A stretch of 6,935 nucleotides of DNA. Source: a bacterium. Its GTDB lineage: Bacteria > SZUA-79 > Acidulodesulfobacterales > Acidulodesulfobacteraceae. Positions 1 to 6,539 of this stretch are shown piece after piece (positions within the stretch are counted from its first letter, which is position 1; each line of letters starts with the position of its first letter). The notes under the pieces are model-generated. The model was given only the letters and a program-made list of their open reading frames with translations, searched no databases and was not told where the DNA came from. The stretch lies in assembly GCA_021781285.1 (NCBI GenBank), contig JAJXXD010000110.1, positions 1 through 6,935 on the forward strand, written 5' to 3'. The position numbers and the translations under genes were made by a program.

Positions 1-359
1 TCGGTCTCCGGTTCGTTTTTAAATATGTCTATAAAGGTTCCGATTTCGGAGGCGTCGGTCGATAAATCCGCGTCCATAAAAAAAACGTATTCGTTTTCTT
101 TATCTGCGGACATAACGCCTTCTTTAACAGCCGTGCCTTTACCGCTTTTAGTAATCGTGACGACTCTTAAATCGGTCGAAAGAGTATCATTGAGCACGTT
201 GAGCGTTCCATCCGTGCTTCCGTCGTCCACGACTATAATCTCGTATATGTATTTTTTAGATTTTAAATACGACCTTAACGAAATTATAGTTTCTTTAATT
301 CTTTTTTCTTCGTTATAAGCCGGAATTATTATCGATAAAGAAGTTTTGGCGATAGTCAT
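1..359 (-). CDS. Family 2 glycosyltransferase, dolichyl-/polyprenyl-phosphate glucosyltransferase-like; C-terminus beyond the window
   Basis: Reading the minus strand from the ATG at 359 gives 119 codons with no stop before the window edge, so only the N-terminal catalytic part is present. The GT2 GT-A fold is clear: IIPAYNEEKRI at residues 11-21, the nucleotide-binding VVDDGSTDGT at 43-52, GKGTAVKEGV at 73-82, and the metal-binding DxD as MDADLST at 95-101. This combination, especially GKG followed by MDADLST, is typical of the ALG5/DPG-synthase branch, which moves a sugar from a nucleotide sugar to a polyprenyl phosphate at the inner membrane. That assignment is inferred from motifs; the C-terminal region that could carry membrane segments is not visible. 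The start is supported by a TAAGGAA ribosome-binding site and by the usual closeness of the first beta strand to the start. It is divergent from the LPS-type operon and probably serves the same surface-glycan pathway. Confidence 0.9.
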   Translation of the reverse strand, partial: MTIAKTSLSIIIPAYNEEKRIKETIISLRSYLKSKKYIYEIIVVDDGSTDGTLNVLNDTLSTDLRVVTITKSGKGTAVKEGVMSADKENEYVFFMDADLSTDASEIGTFIDIFKNEPET

Positions 360-450
360 ATATTTTTTTATTCCTTATAAATATATTATAATGTTTTGAA
401 GCAATATACAATTTAAAAAATTTATATTTATAGTATAATATATAATTAAT
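360..450. promoter_or_regulatory. Divergent AT-rich promoter region
   Basis: This is the only divergent gap in the window, so it must hold or lie next to the start signals for both directions. Rightward, TTTAAA (412-417), a 16-nt spacer and a perfect TATAAT (434-439) form a plausible sigma70-type promoter; a second TATAAT lies at 441-446. Either -10 box would start transcription at about 446-453, at or within a few bases of the deacetylase ATG, giving a leaderless or nearly leaderless mRNA. Leftward, TATAAT reads at 390-385, with only a weak TTGTAT 15 nt upstream. In DNA this AT-rich such boxes arise by chance, so the individual boxes are tentative while the regional role is more secure. Confidence 0.4.
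371..377 (-). promoter_or_regulatory. Shine-Dalgarno site of the minus-strand glycosyltransferase
   Basis: On the minus strand TAAGGAA lies 11 nt before the ATG at 359. It contains AAGGA, a good match to the anti-Shine-Dalgarno sequence, and supports that start. It is the only convincing Shine-Dalgarno site in front of any gene in this window. Confidence 0.6.
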
Positions 451-1206
451 ATGGCTAAAAATCCGAAATTCACAATTCTTTTATATCACAAAATAGGAAA
501 ATATCCTCACAACGCAAAATTTCCCGGACTTTATGTCGCCGAGGAGGATTTTGACAGACAGATCAAATATTTAAAAAACGCAGGATATACTTTTTTGACG
601 CTTTCGGAATTAAAAACCGTATATGATGCCGGTTCGTTAAATTTGACTAATCCAACCTTAGGCGGCGGAAAGAAAAAATATGCCGCAATTACATTCGACG
701 ACGGTTCAAAATCTGTTTATTCCGGCGGATTAAAAGTCATGCGTAATAACGGGGTCAAGGCCACGGTTTTTATGGTCTCCGGACTTGTAGGCGGAGTCAA
801 CGGGTGGGATATAAAAAACGGGGAAAACATGGATGAAATGCTCAATCTGTCAGAACTTAAAGAGATGGCGGAATATGGCATAGAAATAGGCGCACACACC
901 CTGACGCACCCGCATCTTACCCTTATTTCGTCCGAAGAAGCCTTTAATGAAATTTCCCTTTCCAAAAAAAATCTTGAAGATTTACTCGGTGCAAACGTAA
1001 ATTTTTTTGCTTACCCTTATGGAGATTATAACGAAGAAACGAAAAAACTGGTCGAAAAAGCCGGTTTTTACGGAGCATGTATTACTAAAACCGGCATAGT
1101 AAAAAAAGGGTCGGACTTTTTTGCGTTAAAAAGGGTTGCGATAAGACATAATACCGATTTTTTAAAATTTAAAAGAAAAATCTGCAAGGTCAGGCTCTTT
1201 TATTAG
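451..1206 (+). CDS. Polysaccharide deacetylase (NodB domain, carbohydrate esterase 4 type), no signal peptide
   Basis: The 251-residue protein has the NodB fold signatures: LLYHKIG at 10-16, motif 1 TFDDG at 81-85 (D83 the expected base, D84 a metal ligand), motif 2 HTLTHPHL at 149-156 (H149 and H153 the other metal ligands), and a motif 3 variant FAYPYGDYN at 186-194. R228 in LKRVAI matches the late motif region. No typical motif 5 (leucine followed by the catalytic histidine) is obvious; H233 is the only nearby candidate. Family members remove N- or O-acetyl groups from amino sugars in a metal-dependent reaction. There is no hydrophobic signal sequence or membrane segment, so the protein should be cytoplasmic, and the LPS-type neighbours suggest an acetylated sugar on a lipid-linked or core glycan as substrate (inference). 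The ATG lacks a Shine-Dalgarno site, and an in-frame stop at 436-438 rules out a longer form. It is the first gene of the rightward run. Confidence 0.9.
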   Translation: MAKNPKFTILLYHKIGKYPHNAKFPGLYVAEEDFDRQIKYLKNAGYTFLTLSELKTVYDAGSLNLTNPTLGGGKKKYAAITFDDGSKSVYSGGLKVMRNNGVKATVFMVSGLVGGVNGWDIKNGENMDEMLNLSELKEMAEYGIEIGAHTLTHPHLTLISSEEAFNEISLSKKNLEDLLGANVNFFAYPYGDYNEETKKLVEKAGFYGACITKTGIVKKGSDFFALKRVAIRHNTDFLKFKRKICKVRLFY

Positions 1207-1227
1207 CCCGGCCCGCAATTAAAAAAT

Positions 1228-2298
1228 ATGAATATCTTAATTATAAAATTAAGTTCGATAGGCGACTGCTTACTTGCTACTCCGGCGATAGAATCGATAA
1301 GAAAGGCGCATCCGGACAGCTTTATTACATGGCTCATAGAAGATAAAGCCAAAGATATTGCGCTTTTAAATCCCCATGTGGACGAGGTATTAATTATCGA
1401 TAAAAAAAATTTCAAAATCAAGAACTATTTATCGTTGATTAAGAAATTAAGGAGCCGCCGTTATGATTTATCGATAGATTTGCAGGGGGTTGACAGAACG
1501 TCTATCTTTTCGTTTTTGAGCGGTGCGCCCGTGAGATACGTAGAAGAATATGCTAATCTAGGTTTTTTAGGCAATAAAAAGATTCCAAGGAAAGGAAGAC
1601 CGCTCGAACACGCCGTTAAGTTCTATCTTTTTTTAGCCTCCAATGCCGGCGGCAAAAAAATAGAGGAGCCTAACCTGACGTTTGTTACGTCCGAAGAAGA
1701 TAAAAAATTCGTCTTAGATTTTCTGGAGAACAATTTTGCGAAATCGGCAAAAAAAGAAATATTTATAGGAATAAATCCTACCGGAACATGGAAGACGAAA
1801 AGATGGCCGGTAAAGTATTTCATAGAACTTTCCAAAAAAATGATAAATTCTTTTAACGCTAATATTGTAATATTCGGAGGCAAAGGGGAAGATCATTTAG
1901 CCGATGAAATCTCCGAACATTTTAATGGTCATAATGTTGTAAGCGCGGTGGGTAAAACGACGTTGAAACAGGCAAAAGAACTTCTTGCCGAAATGGATTA
2001 TTTTGTAACGCCGGATTCGGGACTTATGCATATAGCATCTTCGATAAGCCGGCTTAAAACCATAGCGCTGTTCGGACCTACCGACCCGGAACTCACGGGT
2101 CCGGTCGGAAAAAATTTTACGGTCTTAAGGGACAACCTTATATGCATCCCCTGTTTTAAAAAAGAATGTCCGCTTAATAAGATAGAGAATAATAATTTGA
2201 CGGAATGTGTTTTGTGCATGAAAAGAATTACGCCCGATACCGTTTTTGAAATAATAAAGCGGGATTTGGAAATAAATAAAATTAAAATTCCCGTATGA
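1228..2298 (+). CDS. GT9 heptosyltransferase-like glycosyltransferase (first of a tandem pair)
   Basis: The 356-residue protein has the two Rossmann-like halves of a GT-B enzyme. Family 9 marks are ILIIKLSSIGDCLLATPAI at 3-21 (the N-terminal acceptor-side loop with the conserved GD), GINPTGTWKTKRWP at 181-194 (nucleotide-sugar region), IVIFGGKGE at 213-221, and TPDSGLMHIAS at 261-271 followed by ALFGPTDP at 280-287. GT9 members such as WaaC, WaaF and WaaQ transfer heptose from ADP-heptose to the LPS inner core on the cytoplasmic side of the inner membrane. A heptose kinase in the same operon supports that donor, but which residue it adds cannot be told. The C-terminus carries five cysteines, C306, C309, C314, C327 and C330. 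The gene starts 21 nt after the deacetylase, without a Shine-Dalgarno site, and its stop overlaps the next start. Confidence 0.92.
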   Translation: MNILIIKLSSIGDCLLATPAIESIRKAHPDSFITWLIEDKAKDIALLNPHVDEVLIIDKKNFKIKNYLSLIKKLRSRRYDLSIDLQGVDRTSIFSFLSGAPVRYVEEYANLGFLGNKKIPRKGRPLEHAVKFYLFLASNAGGKKIEEPNLTFVTSEEDKKFVLDFLENNFAKSAKKEIFIGINPTGTWKTKRWPVKYFIELSKKMINSFNANIVIFGGKGEDHLADEISEHFNGHNVVSAVGKTTLKQAKELLAEMDYFVTPDSGLMHIASSISRLKTIALFGPTDPELTGPVGKNFTVLRDNLICIPCFKKECPLNKIENNNLTECVLCMKRITPDTVFEIIKRDLEINKIKIPV

Positions 2299-3392
2299 AA
2301 AATTTAGGCAATATAAAAGATTTCTTAATATTCGGGCATAACTATATAGGCGATGTTTTGACGCTGACCCCTGCGATTAGGGCATTGAAACTAAAGTTTC
2401 CGGAAAGCAGGATTACCGTCGTCGCGTCTAAGAACGCCTCGCATGTTTTAAGAAGAAATCCCGACATATGCAGGATTGTAGAAACGGATAAAATTAACGG
2501 AATCGGGGGCGTTATCGGTGTTTTTAAACTATTAATAACGCTTAACGGCATTAAAAAAAAGAACGGACATAAATTTTACGCCTGCATTAATTTTCTAACG
2601 TCTTTTAAATTTTCGCTTTTAGGATTTTTGCTCGCAAAAAAACAGATCGGACAGGAAAAGCTTTTAAATAATTTTTTTTTGCGTAACCGTATAATATTCG
2701 CTCGGAATTTAAATAATATAGATAAATCGTTAAAATTTATCGAACCGTTTTATATAAACGCCGACGAAAAATATTTCGATAGAAATTGCGTTTACAAAGT
2801 CGAAGAATCCGATATTAAAAATGCCGAAAATATTTTAAAGAATTCATTTAACGGTTATGGGATAAACATAGATGCCGAAAATTTTAAATTTGTTTTATTT
2901 TCTCCGGGTTCTACAAGAAAATCTAAAGAAGCTGACCCGGATTTGTTTTCTCTTTTCGCGGACTATTTAAATAAAAAAGGTTTTTATACGGTTATTACGG
3001 GAAGCAGAAATGACAAGGAGACTTCTAGAAAAATTTACGATAAAATAGAAAACAAACATTTAAATGCAGATTTAACCGGTTTAACCGACATTTATACTCT
3101 CGGCGGGTTAATTAAAAAATCGTCTCTGGTAGTCGGCGTGGATAACGGAACAATGCATTTATCGTCGGCGATAAAGACTCCCGTAATTGCTCTTTTCGGC
3201 TCTACCGATCCTGCCGTCTGCGGTCCGGCGTCCGATAATGTCTATATAATAGATAAAAAAACGGGCTGTTATCACTGTTTTGAACGAGATTGTCCGAAAG
3301 ACGGCTTTTATAAGCACGGTTATCCGGACTGTATGGGGTATATTATGCTCGAAGATTTAATAACCGGATTTAATTATATAAATAAATTATAA
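2295..3392 (+). CDS. GT9 heptosyltransferase-like glycosyltransferase (second of a tandem pair)
   Basis: The 365-residue GT9 paralogue starts inside the preceding stop codon (ATGA overlap), a sign of translational coupling. Motifs are FLIFGHNYIGDVLTLTPAI at 10-28 with the conserved GD, VLFSPGSTRKSKEADPDLF at 200-218 in the donor-binding region, VVGVDNGTMHLSSA at 279-292 and ALFGSTDP at 299-306. It is clearly diverged from its neighbour: the usual KRWP is replaced by a SKEADPDLF-type sequence, and the first loop reads GHNYIGD instead of KLSSIGD. This argues for a different acceptor or sugar position rather than a redundant copy. The C-terminal cysteine group (C325, C328, C333, C346) repeats the C-x2-C-x4-C-P spacing of the first copy. 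The likely role is a second heptosyl, or possibly another sugar, transfer in LPS core assembly at the inner membrane. Family membership is certain; the reaction is inferred. Confidence 0.9.
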   Translation: MKNLGNIKDFLIFGHNYIGDVLTLTPAIRALKLKFPESRITVVASKNASHVLRRNPDICRIVETDKINGIGGVIGVFKLLITLNGIKKKNGHKFYACINFLTSFKFSLLGFLLAKKQIGQEKLLNNFFLRNRIIFARNLNNIDKSLKFIEPFYINADEKYFDRNCVYKVEESDIKNAENILKNSFNGYGINIDAENFKFVLFSPGSTRKSKEADPDLFSLFADYLNKKGFYTVITGSRNDKETSRKIYDKIENKHLNADLTGLTDIYTLGGLIKKSSLVVGVDNGTMHLSSAIKTPVIALFGSTDPAVCGPASDNVYIIDKKTGCYHCFERDCPKDGFYKHGYPDCMGYIMLEDLITGFNYINKL

Positions 3393-3394
3393 AA

Positions 3395-4354
3395 ATGAAA
3401 ATTTCAGGTTTTACTTTTATCAGAAACGGCAATTTAATGGGATATCCTTTTAAGGAGTCTATAAGGTCGGCCCTTCCTTTAGTTGACGAGTTTGTAGTCG
3501 TGATATGCGAGAGCGCCGACGACACTAAAAAAGAGCTCGAAAAATTGAGGGATGAAAATCCAAAAATTAAATTAATCGATTCCGATTGGAATATTACGAA
3601 AAAGAGCGGCAGTATCCTGTCCGAAAAAACTAATATCGCTATAAAAGAAATTACCGGAGATTACGGACTTTACGTCCAGTGCGACGAGGGTATTCATGAA
3701 AAAGATTACGAGCAAATAACCCGCGTTCTCGAGGAAAATCTTAATAATAAAGACATAAAAGGTTTCGTCTTCGATTATATACATTTTTTCGGGGGATATT
3801 TTTCCTATGCGAAAAAGTCGGAAAAAAAGTTTTTTTACGACAAGGAAGTCAGGATTATAAGAAACGACGGAACCGTTTTTTCATGGGGAGACGCTATGGG
3901 TTTTAAGGATACTAACGGGGTCAAGATAAATATCGAAAACAAAAATGCCGTGCCTATTAACGCAAATATGTTTCATTACGGCAGGGCAAAAAATCCCGCA
4001 GATATGTATAAAAAAGATAAGGAAATGGAGAGGCTTTATAATTTTCAGATAATAAACAGGTTAAAAAACTGGGTTTCCAATTACGATCCGCGGGTTGATA
4101 AATATATATATTCAGATTTCAGCTGGCTTGAAAAGGTTGACAGAAACAATCTCGATTTTCACCCTGCTCCTTTCAGGGAGATTGCCTTAAAACAGGACTG
4201 GGATATAGACGATTTTAAGACCTTTATGAAAGAAAAAAAAGGGGCGGCGCAGTTTTTTAAAATGCTCATATACAGGATAGTAAAAGATTTAATAAACGAA
4301 ACGTCGAATGCGGTAAAAAAAATAAAGGCTTTTTTAAAAATCAAGATAAATTAA
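3395..4354 (+). CDS. GT-A-type (GT2-like) glycosyltransferase, poorly characterised subfamily
   Basis: The 319-residue protein opens with GFTFIRNGNLMGYPFKESI at 5-23, then LVDEFVVVICESADDT at 29-44, corresponding to the first strands and nucleotide-binding loop of GT-A enzymes. YVQCDEGIHEKDY at 93-105 sits where family 2 enzymes carry the metal-binding acidic motif, here D97-E98 rather than a plain DxD. Later marks are EVRIIRND at 151-158, FSWGDAMGF at 162-170 and NMFHYGRAKNP at 191-201. I recognise this as a glycosyltransferase subfamily often found in surface-polysaccharide loci, but not its donor or acceptor. The C-terminal 35 residues are lysine-rich with spaced hydrophobics (FFKMLIYRIVKDLI at 287-300) and may form an amphipathic helix on the inner membrane. 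It starts 2 nt after the GT9 gene, without a Shine-Dalgarno site, so coupled translation is likely. Confidence 0.8.
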   Translation: MKISGFTFIRNGNLMGYPFKESIRSALPLVDEFVVVICESADDTKKELEKLRDENPKIKLIDSDWNITKKSGSILSEKTNIAIKEITGDYGLYVQCDEGIHEKDYEQITRVLEENLNNKDIKGFVFDYIHFFGGYFSYAKKSEKKFFYDKEVRIIRNDGTVFSWGDAMGFKDTNGVKINIENKNAVPINANMFHYGRAKNPADMYKKDKEMERLYNFQIINRLKNWVSNYDPRVDKYIYSDFSWLEKVDRNNLDFHPAPFREIALKQDWDIDDFKTFMKEKKGAAQFFKMLIYRIVKDLINETSNAVKKIKAFLKIKIN

Positions 4355-4380
4355 TAATAAATCGGTAATAACTATAAAAA

Positions 4381-5481
4381 GTGAAAATTTTAGAATTTAT
4401 AACTCCTTCAAATATAGGCGGCGCCGAAAATTACGTCGTTAATTTATCTAAAAAATTTGCAGAGAAGGGGCACGAAATTTTTATTTTATCATCGGCAGGC
4501 GAAAACGGCAAAAATCCGGAATTATCCGTTTTTAAATTTTTACAAAACAGCGGAGTGCCTTTTAGAACAATGGCCATGGGTTTTAAATATAATCCTCTGG
4601 CAATATTAAGAATTGCCTATTTTATAAAAAAAAACAAATTCGATATAATTCATACGCATCTATCGAAGGCAAATTTTGTCGGAGCATTGGCGGCTAAGCT
4701 CGCCGGAATAAAATCTGTTTCGACCGCCCACGGGCTTAATAAAAAGTCTCAATATAAATACGCAGATTATGTAATATGCGTTTCCAATGCGGTAAGGGAG
4801 AACCTTATTATGCAAGGAATGAACGGCGGAAAGCTCGGCGTTATTTATAACGGAATAGATGCGGGAAAATTTAATCCGGAAGCGGAAGGACTTCCTAAAA
4901 AAGGAGACGCCTCGGCATCCGGTTCGGCGGCGGGCGGCGGCAAATCGTTTAGCGTCGGAATGCTCGCAAGACTTTCCCGTGAAAAAGGGGTAGAATTATT
5001 TTTAGACGCAGCTAAATTTGTTCTGCTTGAAATACCGGAAGCTAAGTTTTTTATTGCAGGAACCGGGCTCCTGAAAGATGAACTCATTAAAAAAGCTAAA
5101 GATTTAGATATTTATAATTCGGTATATTTTGTCGGATTTGTCGGCAGCAATCTTGTTTCTTTTCTTAAAGAATTAGACGCGGTCGTCTTTCCGTCTTTAA
5201 AGGAGGGGCTTCCCCTTGCCCTGCTGGAATCGATGGCTATGGAAAATATCGTAATAGTTTCCGATGTCGGAGGTATGCCGGAAGTCGTGGCGGACGGCAA
5301 AAACGGTTTTATAATCAAAAGCGGCGATATAAATGCTGTTTATCAAAAGCTGGTTTTCGTGTATAATAACAGAGATGCCGTAAAGGAAATAGCTAAGGAA
5401 GCCAGAAAAACTATTATAGAAAAATTTAATATACAGGATTGCGCGGATAAAACGCTCGATTTGTTTTCAAAATATGTATAA
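4381..5481 (+). CDS. GT4 family glycosyltransferase (GT-B fold), GTG start
   Basis: The 366-residue retaining glycosyltransferase has the GT4 features: ILEFITPSNIGGAENYVVNL at 3-22 with the acceptor-side GGAE loop, HTHLSKANFVGALAAKLAG at 91-109, STAHG at 114-118, VSNAVRENL at 134-142, VIYNGID at 154-160, GMLARLSREKG at 193-203, and the E-x7-E signature EGLPLALLE at 275-283 (E275 and E283), then SDVGGMPEVV at 294-303. Such enzymes extend LPS core, O-antigen or exopolysaccharide at the cytoplasmic face of the inner membrane. The sugar cannot be told. The GTG start is chosen because the first beta strand begins immediately after it and no in-frame ATG precedes it. Residues 170-189 form a low-complexity Gly/Ala/Ser/Lys insert at the junction of the two Rossmann domains. 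The gene starts 26 nt after the previous one and overlaps hldA by 8 nt. Confidence 0.92.
   Translation: MKILEFITPSNIGGAENYVVNLSKKFAEKGHEIFILSSAGENGKNPELSVFKFLQNSGVPFRTMAMGFKYNPLAILRIAYFIKKNKFDIIHTHLSKANFVGALAAKLAGIKSVSTAHGLNKKSQYKYADYVICVSNAVRENLIMQGMNGGKLGVIYNGIDAGKFNPEAEGLPKKGDASASGSAAGGGKSFSVGMLARLSREKGVELFLDAAKFVLLEIPEAKFFIAGTGLLKDELIKKAKDLDIYNSVYFVGFVGSNLVSFLKELDAVVFPSLKEGLPLALLESMAMENIVIVSDVGGMPEVVADGKNGFIIKSGDINAVYQKLVFVYNNRDAVKEIAKEARKTIIEKFNIQDCADKTLDLFSKYV
4888..4947 (+). other. Low-complexity, GC-rich interdomain linker within the GT4 gene
   Basis: Codons 170-189 encode a stretch rich in Gly, Ala, Ser and Lys (DASASGSAAGGGKS at 176-189) using many GC-rich triplets such as gcggcgggcggcggc. 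This stands out against the AT-rich rest of the gene. It lies between the N-terminal acceptor domain, ending after the NGID motif, and the GMLARLS strand that opens the donor domain. It therefore looks like a flexible insert tolerated at the domain hinge, not part of either fold. Confidence 0.6.
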
Positions 5482-6487
5482 AAATCTGCTTGATATAATA
5501 AAAAAATTCGACAGGGCAAGGATACTTGTGGTTGGGGATATTATGGTGGACCATTTCGTTTACGGAACGGTAAGCAGAATATCTCCGGAAGCCCCGGTTC
5601 CGGTTGTCAACGTAAAGTCCGAAAAGCTGATGCCGGGCGGAGCGGCAAACGTGGTAAGCAATGCGGCAAAACTCGGCGCTAAAGTTTACGTTGCCGGAGT
5701 AGTGGGGGATGATTATAACGGGGACATATTAAAGCGGTTAGTCGGTAAAGAAGGCGAAAAAGGCGGCAAAGGCAAGGTCGATTCTTCGCATATTTTAACT
5801 TTAAAAAACTTTCAAACTATTATTAAAACGAGGGTTATTGCGCATAATCAGCAAATCGTAAGATTCGACAGGGAAGATAACGGAAAATTTACGGATAAAG
5901 TTTACAAGCAGTTGATGGACGGAATTAAGAAAATAGCGGACGATATAGATGCCGTTATAATTTCGGATTACGGCAAGGGTCTTATAGAAAGGAAATTTTT
6001 TTCTTCACTCGTTAGTTTTTTAAGGGAAAAAAACAAATTTATAGCCCTTGACCCCAAGGTCGAAAACTTTAAATTTTATAAAAATATTTCTATTTTAACG
6101 CCCAATATTAATGAAACTTCAGGCGGTTCCGGAGTTAAAATTAAGGACGAGAAGACTCTTGAAAAGGCAGGCAGAGTGATTATTAAAAGAGTCAAGCCTG
6201 ATTATCTGCTTATAACCCGCGGCGAAGGTGGTATGTCTCTTTTTAGCGGCGCTGCCGTAAACAGCGGGAATAAGCCTTTGCATTTGCATGCACGGGCTAA
6301 AGAAGTCTATGACGTTACCGGAGCCGGCGATACCGTTATTTCTACGCTTGCGGTTGCCAGAAGCGTCGGCGCAAGCATTGCCGATGCCTGTTATATCGCA
6401 AATGCCGCAGCAAGCATTGCCGTATCGCAACTTGGCACATATGCGGTTGGAGTGGACGAACTGGCGGCGCTGTTAAGTTCGGATTAA
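5474..6487 (+). CDS. hldA: D-glycero-beta-D-manno-heptose-7-phosphate kinase (RfaE1/HldA type, stand-alone kinase)
   Basis: This is a PfkB/ribokinase-family sugar kinase of 337 residues with the pattern of the HldE N-terminal domain: GDIMVDHFVYGTVSRISPEA at 21-40, MPGGAANVVSNAAKLGA at 53-69, NQQIVRFDRED at 125-135, SDYGKGL at 164-170, TPNINE at 209-214, ITRGEGGM at 247-254, and the anion hole and catalytic base DVTGAGDT at 280-287 (D286). It would phosphorylate heptose 7-phosphate at C1 to give the 1,7-bisphosphate, a cytoplasmic step on the way to ADP-heptose. Bifunctional HldE continues into an adenylyltransferase domain; this protein stops right after the kinase domain (LGTYAVGVDEL at 320-330), so a separate HldC should exist elsewhere. 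Residues 91-104 carry a Gly/Lys-rich insert. The ATG overlaps the GT4 stop by 8 nt, with no Shine-Dalgarno site, implying coupled translation. It supplies the donor pathway for the GT9 enzymes upstream. Confidence 0.93.
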   Translation: MYKNLLDIIKKFDRARILVVGDIMVDHFVYGTVSRISPEAPVPVVNVKSEKLMPGGAANVVSNAAKLGAKVYVAGVVGDDYNGDILKRLVGKEGEKGGKGKVDSSHILTLKNFQTIIKTRVIAHNQQIVRFDREDNGKFTDKVYKQLMDGIKKIADDIDAVIISDYGKGLIERKFFSSLVSFLREKNKFIALDPKVENFKFYKNISILTPNINETSGGSGVKIKDEKTLEKAGRVIIKRVKPDYLLITRGEGGMSLFSGAAVNSGNKPLHLHARAKEVYDVTGAGDTVISTLAVARSVGASIADACYIANAAASIAVSQLGTYAVGVDELAALLSSD

Positions 6488-6539
6488 GAAGCTCGACTTT
6501 TTTAAGCTGAAAATATAATAAATTATTTAATATTATCAA
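6488..6539 (+). promoter_or_regulatory. Intergenic spacer with possible remA-gmk promoter
   Basis: This 52-nt AT-rich gap separates the glycan run from remA. A perfect TATAAT lies at 6514-6519, with TCGACT (four of six matches to TTGACA) at 6493-6498, a short 15-nt spacer. Transcription would then begin near 6526, leaving a leader of about 14 nt. No strong hairpin followed by a T run is present, so read-through from hldA remains possible. The boxes are tentative given the base composition. Confidence 0.3.

Noticed and set aside
25..318. Plus-strand open frame of 97 codons at the left edge
   Set aside because: It lies antisense to the GT2 gene, whose minus-strand frame shows all family motifs; the plus-strand peptide is Ser/Leu/Val-rich with no recognisable domain.
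1207..1227. GC-rich patch cccggcccgc followed by an A-rich run between the deacetylase and the first GT9 gene
   Set aside because: It does not fold into a stem beyond the CCGG palindrome and no T run follows on the plus strand; the genes are probably simply co-transcribed.
2295..3392. Second GT9 gene as a recent tandem duplicate of the first
   Set aside because: The two proteins differ in nearly all positions outside the family motifs and in key loops, so any duplication is ancient or the genes were assembled separately.
6119..6430. Minus-strand open frame of 103 codons within hldA
   Set aside because: It overlaps the conserved kinase motifs on the other strand, including the DVTGAGDT region, and its translation resembles no family; it is a shadow frame.
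6288..6476. Plus-strand 62-codon frame inside the 3' part of hldA
   Set aside because: It is a different reading frame over the catalytic region of a well-supported gene, with no domain or start signal.
6489..6507. Possible terminator after hldA (AGCT ... TTTTTTA ... AGCT)
   Set aside because: The stem would be only about four base pairs and the T run lies in the loop rather than after the stem, so it does not fit an intrinsic terminator.
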